NCBI GenBank assembly: GCA_949290725.1
Contig: CASEST010000004.1
Coordinates: forward strand, 1 to 7,982
DNA: 7,982 nucleotides
Direction: 5' to 3'
DNA from: an uncultured bacterium
Lineage (GTDB): Bacteria; Bacillota_I; Bacilli_A; RFN20; CAG-826
Positions 1-5,743 of the stretch are shown piece by piece; positions within the stretch are counted from its first letter, which is position 1, and the number at the start of each line of letters is the position of its first letter. The position numbers and the translations under genes are program-made. The notes under the pieces were generated by a model. It did no database searches and was not told the DNA's origin. It was given only the letters and a program-made list of their open reading frames with translations.

Positions 1-95
1 CTCGCCAGTCAAATTTAGAAAAAATTTCAGGTATTTACCTATGGTGCTGGTTTAAGAAAATATGTGCAACTTTTTGGGGTAGGATTAAAAAATTT
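1..95. other. Unassigned left edge, possibly the 3' tail of a truncated element
   Basis: I cannot assign this stretch to a gene. It is about 35% G+C over the first 80 bases, clearly higher than the following intergenic DNA. On the plus strand, frame 1 has a TAG at 16-18 and then stays open to a TAA at 109-111; frame 2 stays open from the edge to a TAA at 53-55; frame 3 runs without a stop into the acetyltransferase pseudogene. None gives a peptide I recognise. It ends at the terminator that follows, so the most likely reading is the 3' end of a transcribed unit lying mostly outside the window, either a gene or a remnant. Confidence 0.3.
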
Positions 96-128
96 AAATC
101 GATACTTATAAAAAGTATCGATTTTTTT
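96..128 (+). terminator. Intrinsic terminator after the left-edge unit
   Basis: A 12-bp perfect stem (AAATCGATACTT at 96-107 with its complement at 113-124) closes a 5-nt loop. A run of T from 122 to 128 begins within the last stem bases. This is a textbook Rho-independent terminator for transcription coming from the left edge. It separates that unit from the acetyltransferase remnant. Confidence 0.85.
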
Positions 129-161
129 CTATTAAAAATAAATATAAATAAGGAATTAATA

Positions 162-675
162 ATGAAAATAATACTTGAAACTGAAAGATTATATTTATGA
201 GAGATCAATCAAAGTGATTTTGATTGATTAGCGAAAATTTTAAAAGATGAGGAAACGATGTATGCTTATGAAGGCGTTTTTAATGATTTAGAAGTTCAAG
301 ATTTGCTTAACAAACAAATCGCTCGCTATAAAAAATATAATTTCGGCTTACGGGCAATAATTTTAAAAACTAATAATGAGCTGATTGGACAATATGTATT
401 AACTATTTAAGAATGGAAAAATAAGGAAGTATTATAAAATAGGTTATCTATTTAATCGTTCCTATTGGCATAATGGCTATGCTATTGAAGCGGCTAAAAA
501 AGTTAAAGAATATGCTTTTAATGAATTAAATGCAGATGAAGTATGTTCGATTATTCATGGTAATAATATTCCATCACAAAAAGTCGCGATTAGAAATGGA
601 ATGGAAAAAGCTGATTCTTCAATAAAATATTATAAAGGAGTAGCTATGCTTCATTATCGCTATTTAATTAAATGA
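162..675 (+). pseudogene. Degenerate GNAT-family N-acetyltransferase (RimJ/RimL-like)
   Basis: A good ribosome-binding site (AAGGA at 150-154) precedes an ATG at 162. The translation opens with MKIILETERLYL, the classic start of RimJ/RimL-type GNAT acetyltransferases, which transfer acetyl from acetyl-CoA to an amine. The reading is then broken by TGA at 198-200 (where relatives usually have Arg in LxLREM), TGA at 225-227, TAA at 408-410 (probably an ancestral CAA Gln before the Glu-Trp of the LTIQEW motif), and a frameshift at about 435-438. After the shift the new frame (from 439) gives a convincing C-terminal half: IGYLFN, YWHNGYAIEAAKK (acetyl-CoA-binding region), NIPSQKVAIRNGM, and ends at TGA 673-675. 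The total span, about 170 codons, matches a full-length family member. The family assignment rests on remembered motifs. The second half itself contains a TGG Trp codon, and neighbouring intact genes contain no TGA, so recoding is unlikely to rescue it. Confidence 0.85.
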
Positions 676-693
676 TAGATTATATAAATAAAT

Positions 694-771
694 AAAAAAA
701 TATCACCAATTATAAATAAAAAAATGAACAAATAATGTCTAATGAAAGGATTATATTTATAATGGTGATAT
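694..771 (-). terminator. Long-loop hairpin, probable terminator of the membrane-protein gene
   Basis: Arms at 700-717 and 755-771 pair over 17 bp with a single bulged base (A709), including a GC-bearing core (TATCACCA with TGGTGATA). The loop is 37 nt. Read on the minus strand, the stem is followed by seven T (A694-A700 on the plus strand), as expected for an intrinsic terminator. It lies just past the TAA of the membrane-protein gene at 781. The loop is longer than usual for a terminator, so a small mobile-repeat remnant is an alternative. On the plus strand there is no T-run after the right arm. Confidence 0.55.
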
Positions 772-780
772 CTACTTTTA

Positions 781-1266
781 TTATAGCGAATTATTCTTTT
801 TTAGAATAAATAATTTAATTATTAAATAAATTATTATAATTATTAAAATAGTTAAATAAAAAAGAGAGAATATAATTAAATAATAAGATAAATAATTAAG
901 ATTAAATAGATAATAATTAAATAAAATACCGATGATTAAAGAGATTAAATTAGCGATAAATGAAATAGTTAAGGATTTAATTATTTTTCTTTCAATAAAA
1001 ATATAAATAAATAGTGCTTCAAGGATAAATACTATTATCTCTAAAATAATTAAAGCGATTAAAGAATAATTAAAGATATAAATATATAAAATATTTAATG
1101 ATAGATTAGTTATTATATTTAATATATTTATTAAAAATAAATTTAAAAAAGATTTATTTTTAATAAATATAAAATAGATTGGAGATTCAATAAGTAAAGT
1201 AATTAATAAAGCTAATAAAATAATTAACATTATTAATATTTTTAAATACGTTCTTTTTATTTGCAA
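781..1266 (-). CDS. Polytopic membrane protein of unknown function, about five TM helices
   Basis: The protein (161 aa from a TTG at 1266) is almost wholly hydrophobic, rich in Ile, Leu, Phe and Asn. Likely helices lie at about residues 8-26, 39-60, 68-91, 99-121 and 128-153. Polar residues are embedded at telling places: E27-S-P29 at the end of helix 1, N47/N50 and T53-N54 in helix 2, E76 and E83 in helix 3, and N106, S109 and G113 in helix 4. That spacing resembles an uncharacterised membrane-protein family I recall from Firmicutes; I can offer no function. The start is uncertain. No Shine-Dalgarno precedes the TTG, but the Lys/Arg-rich residues 4-9 would be a sensible positive-inside leader. 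The next ATG (1228-1230) would give 149 aa beginning inside helix 1. A stop at 1321-1323 limits any extension. The gene is divergent from nifU and the two 5' ends crowd each other. An open frame of this length in such AT-rich DNA is unlikely by chance. Confidence 0.7.
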   Translation of the reverse strand: MQIKRTYLKILIMLIILLALLITLLIESPIYFIFIKNKSFLNLFLINILNIITNLSLNILYIYIFNYSLIALIILEIIVFILEALFIYIFIERKIIKSLTISFIANLISLIIGILFNYYLFNLNYLSYYLIIFSLFYLTILIIIIIYLIIKLFILKKNNSL

Positions 1267-1289
1267 TTCAAAGTTAATATGAATAAAAT
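1261..1289 (+). promoter_or_regulatory. Candidate promoter for the NifU-domain gene
   Basis: TTGCAA (1261-1266, 4 of 6 matches to the -35 consensus) is followed after 17 bases by TAAAAT (1284-1289, 5 of 6 matches to the -10). Transcription would begin around 1296, only a few bases before the ATG at 1300. No Shine-Dalgarno is visible before either ATG 1279 or ATG 1300, so the mRNA may be leaderless or nearly so. This is inferred from sequence only, and in DNA this AT-rich chance matches are common. Confidence 0.4.
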
Positions 1290-1299
1290 ATTTAATCGT

Positions 1300-1602
1300 A
1301 TGAATAATGAAAAAACGATATTAAAAATTAAAGAAACACTAGAGAAAATCAAACCATTTTTAGAAAGAGATGGCGGTAGCTGTGAATTTGATTCTTATGA
1401 GGATGGAATTGTTTATATTAATATGATTGGAGCTTGTGATGGCTGCAATTTAATTAATGAAACATTAGAAAGCGGCATCGAAGTTATCTTAATGGAAGAG
1501 GTTCCTGGTGTTATCGCTGTTAGATTAGCTAGCGATAAAGAAAAAGTTAAAGAAGCTTTACTAAAAGCTAAAGAGGAAGAAGAAAAATTAAAAAATAACT
1601 AA
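1300..1602 (+). CDS. NifU C-terminal-domain Fe-S cluster scaffold/carrier protein (YutI-like)
   Basis: This is a small single-domain NifU/Nfu protein, expected to carry a [4Fe-4S] cluster, usually as a dimer, and hand it to target enzymes in the cytoplasm. Diagnostic features are the KIKPFLERDGGSCEF segment (usual form RPFLQRDGGDVE), then GACDGC containing the two cluster-ligand cysteines (C46 and C49 counted from ATG 1300), and EEVPGVIAV. The Pro that normally follows the second Cys (CxxCP) is Asn here. The C-terminal tail is Lys/Glu-rich and probably helical. From ATG 1300 the protein is 100 aa, close to Bacillus YutI (111 aa). ATG 1279 and TTG 1261 are also in frame; I prefer 1300 because relatives start close to the conserved helix and because the candidate promoter would place the transcript start between 1279 and 1300. 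The gene stands alone, divergent from a membrane-protein gene and convergent with cysQ. Confidence 0.88.
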   Translation: MNNEKTILKIKETLEKIKPFLERDGGSCEFDSYEDGIVYINMIGACDGCNLINETLESGIEVILMEEVPGVIAVRLASDKEKVKEALLKAKEEEEKLKNN

Positions 1603-1604
1603 TT

Positions 1605-1637
1605 AAAAAGTGTAGTTAATCATTAACTACACTTTTT
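1605..1637. terminator. Bidirectional intrinsic terminator between nifU-like gene and cysQ
   Basis: A perfect 15-bp stem (1605-1619 with 1623-1637) closes a TCA loop. The core is GTGTAGTTAA with its complement, flanked by five A on the left and five T on the right, so it carries a U-run in either direction. It begins 2 nt after the nifU-like stop and ends 5 nt from the cysQ stop, ending transcription of both convergent units. Confidence 0.92.
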
Positions 1638-1642
1638 AAATT

Positions 1643-2428
1643 CTAATCATATAAGAAATTTTTAATATTCGAAACAATTATATAATAACCATTTTTTACA
1701 TCTTTTCGATTATATAATATTTCATTTTTCTTTAAATCGAGCACTTCTCCTCCAGCTTCTTTAATTAATAAAGTAAAAGCCGCTGTATCCCATTCTTTAG
1801 TTCCTAAAGATAAGCGATAACTAATCTCAGCTTTTCCTTCAGCGATTAAACAAGCTTTATAAGCACTTCCAGCAGTTTTAACTTCTTTAATCAAATCTTG
1901 ATGTTTTTTAACTTCATCCATCTCTTCTTTAATTGAATGATAGCGAGATTTTAAAACAGTTAAATCACTTAATTTATTCGAAGTAAATATTTTACTAGTT
2001 TGATTTAAATTTAAATCTAGTTTATAAGAGCCATATCCTTTTAAAGAATAATAAATCAAATTATATACTGGAATCGCGATTACCGAAGCAACGATTTCAT
2101 GCTTATAACATAAAGCGATATTAACACTAAATTCATCATCGTATTCAACAAAGTCTTTAGTTCCATCAAGCGGATCAACAATAAAAACAAAATCGTTTTC
2201 TAACCTTGATAAGTCATCTTTTTCTTCTTCAGTTAAAAAAGCATAATTTGGAAAATATTTTTTTAAATAATCACGAATTAATTTATCGCTTTCCTTATCG
2301 GCTTCAGTAACTGGTGAATCATCGCTTTTTATCTCAACATGAAATCCATTTTTATAATATTTAAGAACAAGTGAAGCAGCTAATTTAGCTACTTCAATCA
2401 TTCTCGATAATTCGCTTAGATATAACAT
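1643..2428 (-). CDS. cysQ: 3'(2'),5'-bisphosphate nucleotidase, inositol monophosphatase superfamily
   Basis: A cytoplasmic Mg2+-dependent phosphatase; the CysQ branch converts adenosine 3',5'-bisphosphate (PAP) to AMP. The 261-aa protein shows the superfamily signature in order: SPVTEAD (38-44), LTEEE (65-69, first metal-site Glu), VDPLDGTKDF (84-93, metal-binding Asp 85 and Asp 88), the GSAYKACLIAEGKAE segment (187-201), and the EWDTAA motif (212-217, Asp 214) followed by EAGGEVLD. DPLDGTKDF rather than DPIDGT-N-F favours CysQ over a true inositol monophosphatase; substrate is inferred. No sulfate-assimilation genes are nearby, so PAP from acyl-carrier-protein maturation is a plausible source. 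The ATG lies 2 nt after the fba stop with no clear Shine-Dalgarno, suggesting translational coupling. An in-frame ATG at codon 10 (2399-2401) matches the usual family N-terminus and is an alternative start. It is the last gene before the bidirectional terminator. Confidence 0.9.
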   Translation of the reverse strand: MLYLSELSRMIEVAKLAASLVLKYYKNGFHVEIKSDDSPVTEADKESDKLIRDYLKKYFPNYAFLTEEEKDDLSRLENDFVFIVDPLDGTKDFVEYDDEFSVNIALCYKHEIVASVIAIPVYNLIYYSLKGYGSYKLDLNLNQTSKIFTSNKLSDLTVLKSRYHSIKEEMDEVKKHQDLIKEVKTAGSAYKACLIAEGKAEISYRLSLGTKEWDTAAFTLLIKEAGGEVLDLKKNEILYNRKDVKNGYYIIVSNIKNFLYD

Positions 2429-2430
2429 AA

Positions 2431-3303
2431 TTAGTTAGCTTTATTATCAGAACCAAATTCCTTAATTTTTTCTTTAACAATTTCAACCATTGCTTCAAAG
2501 CCAGGTTTTAAAAGTTTACGTGGATCAAATCCTTTTTTAGCTATATCTAAATCTTTTTTAGCTTCAATATATTCTCTTGTTGCTTTAGCAAATTGAAGTT
2601 GTAATTCAGTATTAACATTAATTTTAGAAACACCTAAAGAGATAGCTTTAGCAATTTGATCTTTTGGAATACCAGTTCCACCATGTAAAACGAGTGGTTT
2701 ACCATTTGTAGCAGTTTGAATTTCTTGTAAACGGTCAAAATTTAAACCTTTCCAATCGCTTGGATAAACACCATGAATATTTCCAATACCAGCAGCAAGG
2801 AAATCAACACCTAAAGAAGCGATTGTAGCACATTCTTTTGGATCAGCAAGTTCACCTGAAGAAGTAACACCATCTTCACTGCCGCCGATTCCACCAACTT
2901 CGCATTCAATTGATTTGCCTTCTCCATGAGCAAGAGCGATTAATTCTTTTGATTTTTCTAAATTTTCTTCAAATGGGAAATGAGAACCATCGAACATAAT
3001 TGAAGTGAATCCAGCTGCTAAACAAGCTTTAGCGCCTTCATATGTACCATGATCTAAATGTAAAGCGACTGGGACAGTAATTTTTAAATAATCATGAATA
3101 TGTTTAACCATTCCAACAACATTATCGAGCCCACACATATATTTGCCAGCGCCTTCACTAACACCTAAAATAACTGGTGACTTCATTTCTTCAGCTGCGG
3201 TTAAAATAGCTTTGATCCATTCCATATTATTAATATTAAATTGACCAATAGCATAATGACCAGCATGAGCTTTATTAATCATTTCAGTAGCAGAAACTAA
3301 CAT
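2431..3303 (-). CDS. fba: Class II fructose-1,6-bisphosphate aldolase
   Basis: Catalyses reversible cleavage of fructose 1,6-bisphosphate to dihydroxyacetone phosphate and glyceraldehyde 3-phosphate in cytoplasmic glycolysis. The 290-aa length is typical of the class IIB (Bacillus FbaA-like) group. Visible motifs are the N-terminal AIGQFNINN (18-26), LHLDHGTYE (81-89; catalytic Asp 84 and zinc ligand His 85), SIMFDGSHFP (101-110), ECEVGGIGGSEDG (133-145; Glu 134), AGIGNIHGVY (171-180; zinc ligand His 177), VLHGGTGIP (205-213; zinc ligand His 207) and KINVNTELQ (227-235). All key residues are intact. The start is fixed by a strong AAGGAGGA (3314-3321) 10 nt upstream of the ATG. It lies 48 nt after rpoE; in Bacillus subtilis rpoE and fbaA lie in the same neighbourhood, with pyrG and others between them. 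fba and cysQ are separated by only 2 nt. Confidence 0.97.
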   Translation of the reverse strand: MLVSATEMINKAHAGHYAIGQFNINNMEWIKAILTAAEEMKSPVILGVSEGAGKYMCGLDNVVGMVKHIHDYLKITVPVALHLDHGTYEGAKACLAAGFTSIMFDGSHFPFEENLEKSKELIALAHGEGKSIECEVGGIGGSEDGVTSSGELADPKECATIASLGVDFLAAGIGNIHGVYPSDWKGLNFDRLQEIQTATNGKPLVLHGGTGIPKDQIAKAISLGVSKINVNTELQLQFAKATREYIEAKKDLDIAKKGFDPRKLLKPGFEAMVEIVKEKIKEFGSDNKAN

Positions 3304-3351
3304 AAATAACTTATCCTCCTTAAATATTAAAAACTATTTATATTAATAAAA

Positions 3352-3777
3352 TTAATAAAAACTTTCTTCTGAAGATGAATCATCATCATATTTTTCGCTT
3401 TCATCTTCATCTTCTTCGTCTTCATCATTGCCCATATGAAGAATTTTTTCATCTTCATCTTCTAAATCGATGCTAGAAGTATCTCTATCTCCAATTTCGA
3501 TATCTTCATAAATTGCATTTAAGTCAACATGAACCTTATCAAAAGTAACACGGCTTCTTAAAGTCCATTCGTTATTTTTTAAAGTAACAAATCGACCATC
3601 TAATGAAAGATTTGTAAAAAATCCTGAAATTAATTCAGCTTTTCTCATTTCATCAAGACCACTTAATGCACATGCTTCATTATATAAATCAACGAAGCTC
3701 ATATTGCCTTCATGGTTTAATAAAACATCATAAGCTACATCAACCAAGGACATATTTTGATAATTTTTATTTTCCAT
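3352..3777 (-). CDS. rpoE: DNA-directed RNA polymerase delta subunit
   Basis: The delta subunit binds RNA polymerase in Bacilli and relatives, increases promoter selectivity and recycling, and responds to initiating NTP levels. The 141-aa protein has the expected two parts. A folded N-terminal HARE-HTH domain (about 9-88) includes MSLVDVAYDVLL, MSFVDLYNEA, ELISGFFTNLSLDGRFVTL and the WTLRSR segment. An acidic, presumably disordered C-terminal tail (about 90-141) is dominated by Asp, Glu and Ser. It is shorter than Bacillus subtilis RpoE (173 aa), mainly through a shorter tail. A GAGGAA Shine-Dalgarno (3788-3793) lies 10 nt before the ATG, so codon 9 Met is not the start. A TATAAT (3802-3807, minus strand) in the 50-nt gap after gltX could support its own promoter, but no good -35 is seen. 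Confidence 0.95.
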   Translation of the reverse strand: MENKNYQNMSLVDVAYDVLLNHEGNMSFVDLYNEACALSGLDEMRKAELISGFFTNLSLDGRFVTLKNNEWTLRSRVTFDKVHVDLNAIYEDIEIGDRDTSSIDLEDEDEKILHMGNDEDEEDEDESEKYDDDSSSEESFY

Positions 3778-3827
3778 AATTTATTTATTCCTCAATATTT
3801 AATTATATATAATTAAGTTATTAAAAA

Positions 3828-5267
3828 CTATAATCTTTTAATCGTTTCTTCTTTACCTAAAATATCGACAATATTATACATTTCTACTCCATGCATCGAA
3901 CCAGTTAATTTGATTCTTACTGGCATATAAATTTCTTTTCCTTTTAAGCCAGTTTCTTTTTTAATTTCATTAAAAATGTTTTTAATTTTTTCTTCATTGA
4001 CTTCAGTTAAAACACTTAATTTATTTTTAAATAATTCGATAACTTTAAGTGCACTTTCTTTAGCTAAAACTTCCTTTTCTTCATCATTTAATTCAGTATT
4101 TCTCTCAATAATTTGATTTAATAACTCAATAATTTCAGCGCCATAATTAATTTCGTTTTTAAACATTAAAGAGATATCTTTTTTTCGTTCTAAAGATAAA
4201 GCTTCTATGAAAGGAAGTTTATCTAAGAATGGAAGAATAAACTTAAAATAGGCTTCATTATCCATTTTTTTAATGTATTGGGAGTTAACCCATAATAATT
4301 TTTTATTATCAAACATTGCTGGAGATGTTGATAATCTTTTTGGATCAAAACTAGCAATTGCTTCATCTTTACTAAAAATTTCTCTTCCATCTGCATCGGT
4401 ATAACCTAAAAGGAATAAAAAATTAAAGATTGCTTCAGGGAGATAACCTAAATCGCGATATTGAGACATAAATTGTAAAATATCATTATCTCTTTTCGAT
4501 AATTTTTTACCATTTGGATTAACGATAATTGTCATATGACCAAATTTTGGTGGCTCCCAACCAAAATATTCATAAATTTGAAGTTGTTTTGGAGTATTTG
4601 ATAAATGCTCTTCACCTCTTAAAACATGGGTAATCTCCATTATATGGTCGTCAATTACAACAGCAAAATTATAAGTTGGGATTCCATTAGATTTCATAAT
4701 AATAAAATCGCCAATATCATCACTATTAAAGGAAACTTCGCCTCTAACTAAATCATTAAACTTTAAAATATGATTTTCAGGCATTTTTAAACGAATTGAA
4801 GGGACACGGCCCTCTTTTCTGTATGCTTCTTTTTCTTCCTCGGTTAAATGGAGACAACGACGATCATATTTAAAAGATTTAACTCCGCTTTGAAGTTGTT
4901 CTTCTTTTTGTTCCTCTAACTCCTCTTTAGAGCAATAACACTCATATGCATAGCCCATTTCAACAAGTTTTTGAGCATATTCACGATACAAAGCCAATTT
5001 TTCAGATTGGCGATAAGGACCATATTTTGGATTCATTTTTTCAGTTGATTCATCTGGAATAATGCCTAACCAAATTAAATCATGAAGTTGAGAAGCTTCA
5101 GCCCCTTCAATATTTCGTTCAATATCGGTATCTTCAATTCTAAAAACAAAATCACCATGATACTTTTTAGCATATAAATAATTAAATAAGGCACTTCTTG
5201 CACCACCAATATGTAAATAACCAGTTGGTGAAGGAGCATATCTAACTCTTACTTTTTTCTCGCACAT
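3828..5267 (-). CDS. gltX: Glutamate--tRNA ligase (GluRS), class I
   Basis: Charges tRNA-Glu with glutamate in the cytoplasm. The 479-aa length fits bacterial GluRS. The catalytic core shows RYAPSPTGYLHIGGAR (9-24, HIGH-type motif HIGG), RIEDTD (43-48), the ITHVLRGEEHLSNTPKQ region (212-228), and KLSKR (255-259, KMSKS-type). A complete zinc-type site is present: C110, C112, C138 and H140 (CxC...CxH). The C-terminal half is the helical anticodon-binding domain, ending with MPVRIKLTGSMHG. In Firmicutes lacking GlnRS the enzyme is usually non-discriminating and also charges tRNA-Gln for GatCAB amidation; whether that holds here cannot be seen. The ATG follows the ispF TAA with no gap, and a GGAGG (5276-5280) inside the end of ispF lies 8 nt upstream. 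ispF-gltX adjacency is also found in Bacillus. Its three Trp codons are all TGG. Confidence 0.97.
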   Translation of the reverse strand: MCEKKVRVRYAPSPTGYLHIGGARSALFNYLYAKKYHGDFVFRIEDTDIERNIEGAEASQLHDLIWLGIIPDESTEKMNPKYGPYRQSEKLALYREYAQKLVEMGYAYECYCSKEELEEQKEEQLQSGVKSFKYDRRCLHLTEEEKEAYRKEGRVPSIRLKMPENHILKFNDLVRGEVSFNSDDIGDFIIMKSNGIPTYNFAVVIDDHIMEITHVLRGEEHLSNTPKQLQIYEYFGWEPPKFGHMTIIVNPNGKKLSKRDNDILQFMSQYRDLGYLPEAIFNFLFLLGYTDADGREIFSKDEAIASFDPKRLSTSPAMFDNKKLLWVNSQYIKKMDNEAYFKFILPFLDKLPFIEALSLERKKDISLMFKNEINYGAEIIELLNQIIERNTELNDEEKEVLAKESALKVIELFKNKLSVLTEVNEEKIKNIFNEIKKETGLKGKEIYMPVRIKLTGSMHGVEMYNIVDILGKEETIKRL

Positions 5268-5741
5268 TTAAATTTCCTCCAACAATATAACACTTATACA
5301 TTCAATAGCTTTATTCTTTCCAATATAGCCCATTTTTTCATTACTTCCAGCTTTAACACTAATTTTATCAGTAGAAATATCTAATATTTCCCCTAAATTT
5401 TCTCGAATACTTGGGATAAAATCCTTCAATTTTGGTCTCTCACAGCTAATAAAGATATCAATATTTGAAATTTTATAATTTTCACTTTTAAGTATATCAT
5501 TTGCTTCTTTTAAAAATTCTACACTATTTCTACCTTTATTTTTTAAATCATTATCTGGAAAAAGAGTTCCGATATCTCCTTTAGCTAAAGCGCCTAAAAT
5601 CGCATCAACTAAGGAATGGATTAAACAATCTCCATCACTATAAGAAACTAATCCTTTTTTAAATGGGATTTTAACTCCGCCTAAAATTAATGGAAATCCT
5701 TTTTTTAAAATATGTATGTCTTTACCAAAACCGATTCTCAT
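5268..5741 (-). CDS. ispF: 2-C-methyl-D-erythritol 2,4-cyclodiphosphate synthase
   Basis: MEP-pathway enzyme of isoprenoid precursor synthesis; it cyclises CDP-ME 2-phosphate to MEcPP with loss of CMP, working as a zinc-containing trimer. The 157-aa length and numbering match the family. Metal ligands D8, H10 (GKDIH) and H42 (DCLIHSLVDAILGA) are present, as are GDIGTLFPD (55-63), NIDIFISCERPKL (93-105) and the C-terminal motif. Two conserved active-site positions differ: the His of the HSDGD motif is Tyr here (Y34, SYSDGD), and the usual KATTTEKLGFTG is KAGSNEKMGYIG (130-141). The overall fold signature remains clear. The ATG lies 2 nt after the ychF TAA with no evident Shine-Dalgarno, so translation probably depends on coupling to ychF. 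ispD, its usual neighbour in Bacillus, is absent from this stretch. Confidence 0.93.
   Translation of the reverse strand: MRIGFGKDIHILKKGFPLILGGVKIPFKKGLVSYSDGDCLIHSLVDAILGALAKGDIGTLFPDNDLKNKGRNSVEFLKEANDILKSENYKISNIDIFISCERPKLKDFIPSIRENLGEILDISTDKISVKAGSNEKMGYIGKNKAIECISVILLEEI
5276..5280 (-). promoter_or_regulatory. gltX Shine-Dalgarno embedded in the end of ispF
   Basis: GGAGG on the minus strand, 8 nt from the gltX ATG, lies wholly inside the last codons of ispF. With the abutting TAAATG junction it shows that the two genes are co-transcribed and that gltX has its own ribosome loading site. Confidence 0.85.
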
Positions 5742-5743
5742 TT

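Noticed and set aside
162..437. TGA decoded as tryptophan (Mycoplasma-type code), which would remove two of the stops in the acetyltransferase gene.
   Set aside because: The gene still has a TAA and a frameshift, the first TGA sits where relatives have Arg, and the long intact genes (gltX, ychF, fba and others) use TGG for Trp with no internal TGA.
1261..1299. NifU-like protein starting at TTG 1261 or ATG 1279.
   Set aside because: No Shine-Dalgarno precedes either, the added residues are not family-like, and the TTG is part of the palindromic TTGCAA that fits better as a promoter element. ATG 1279 is not fully excluded.
3799..3816. Perfect 18-nt palindrome TTAATTATATATAATTAA between gltX and rpoE.
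   Set aside because: It consists only of A and T in very AT-rich DNA, where such symmetry arises easily; I keep only the contained TATAAT as a weak promoter hint for rpoE.
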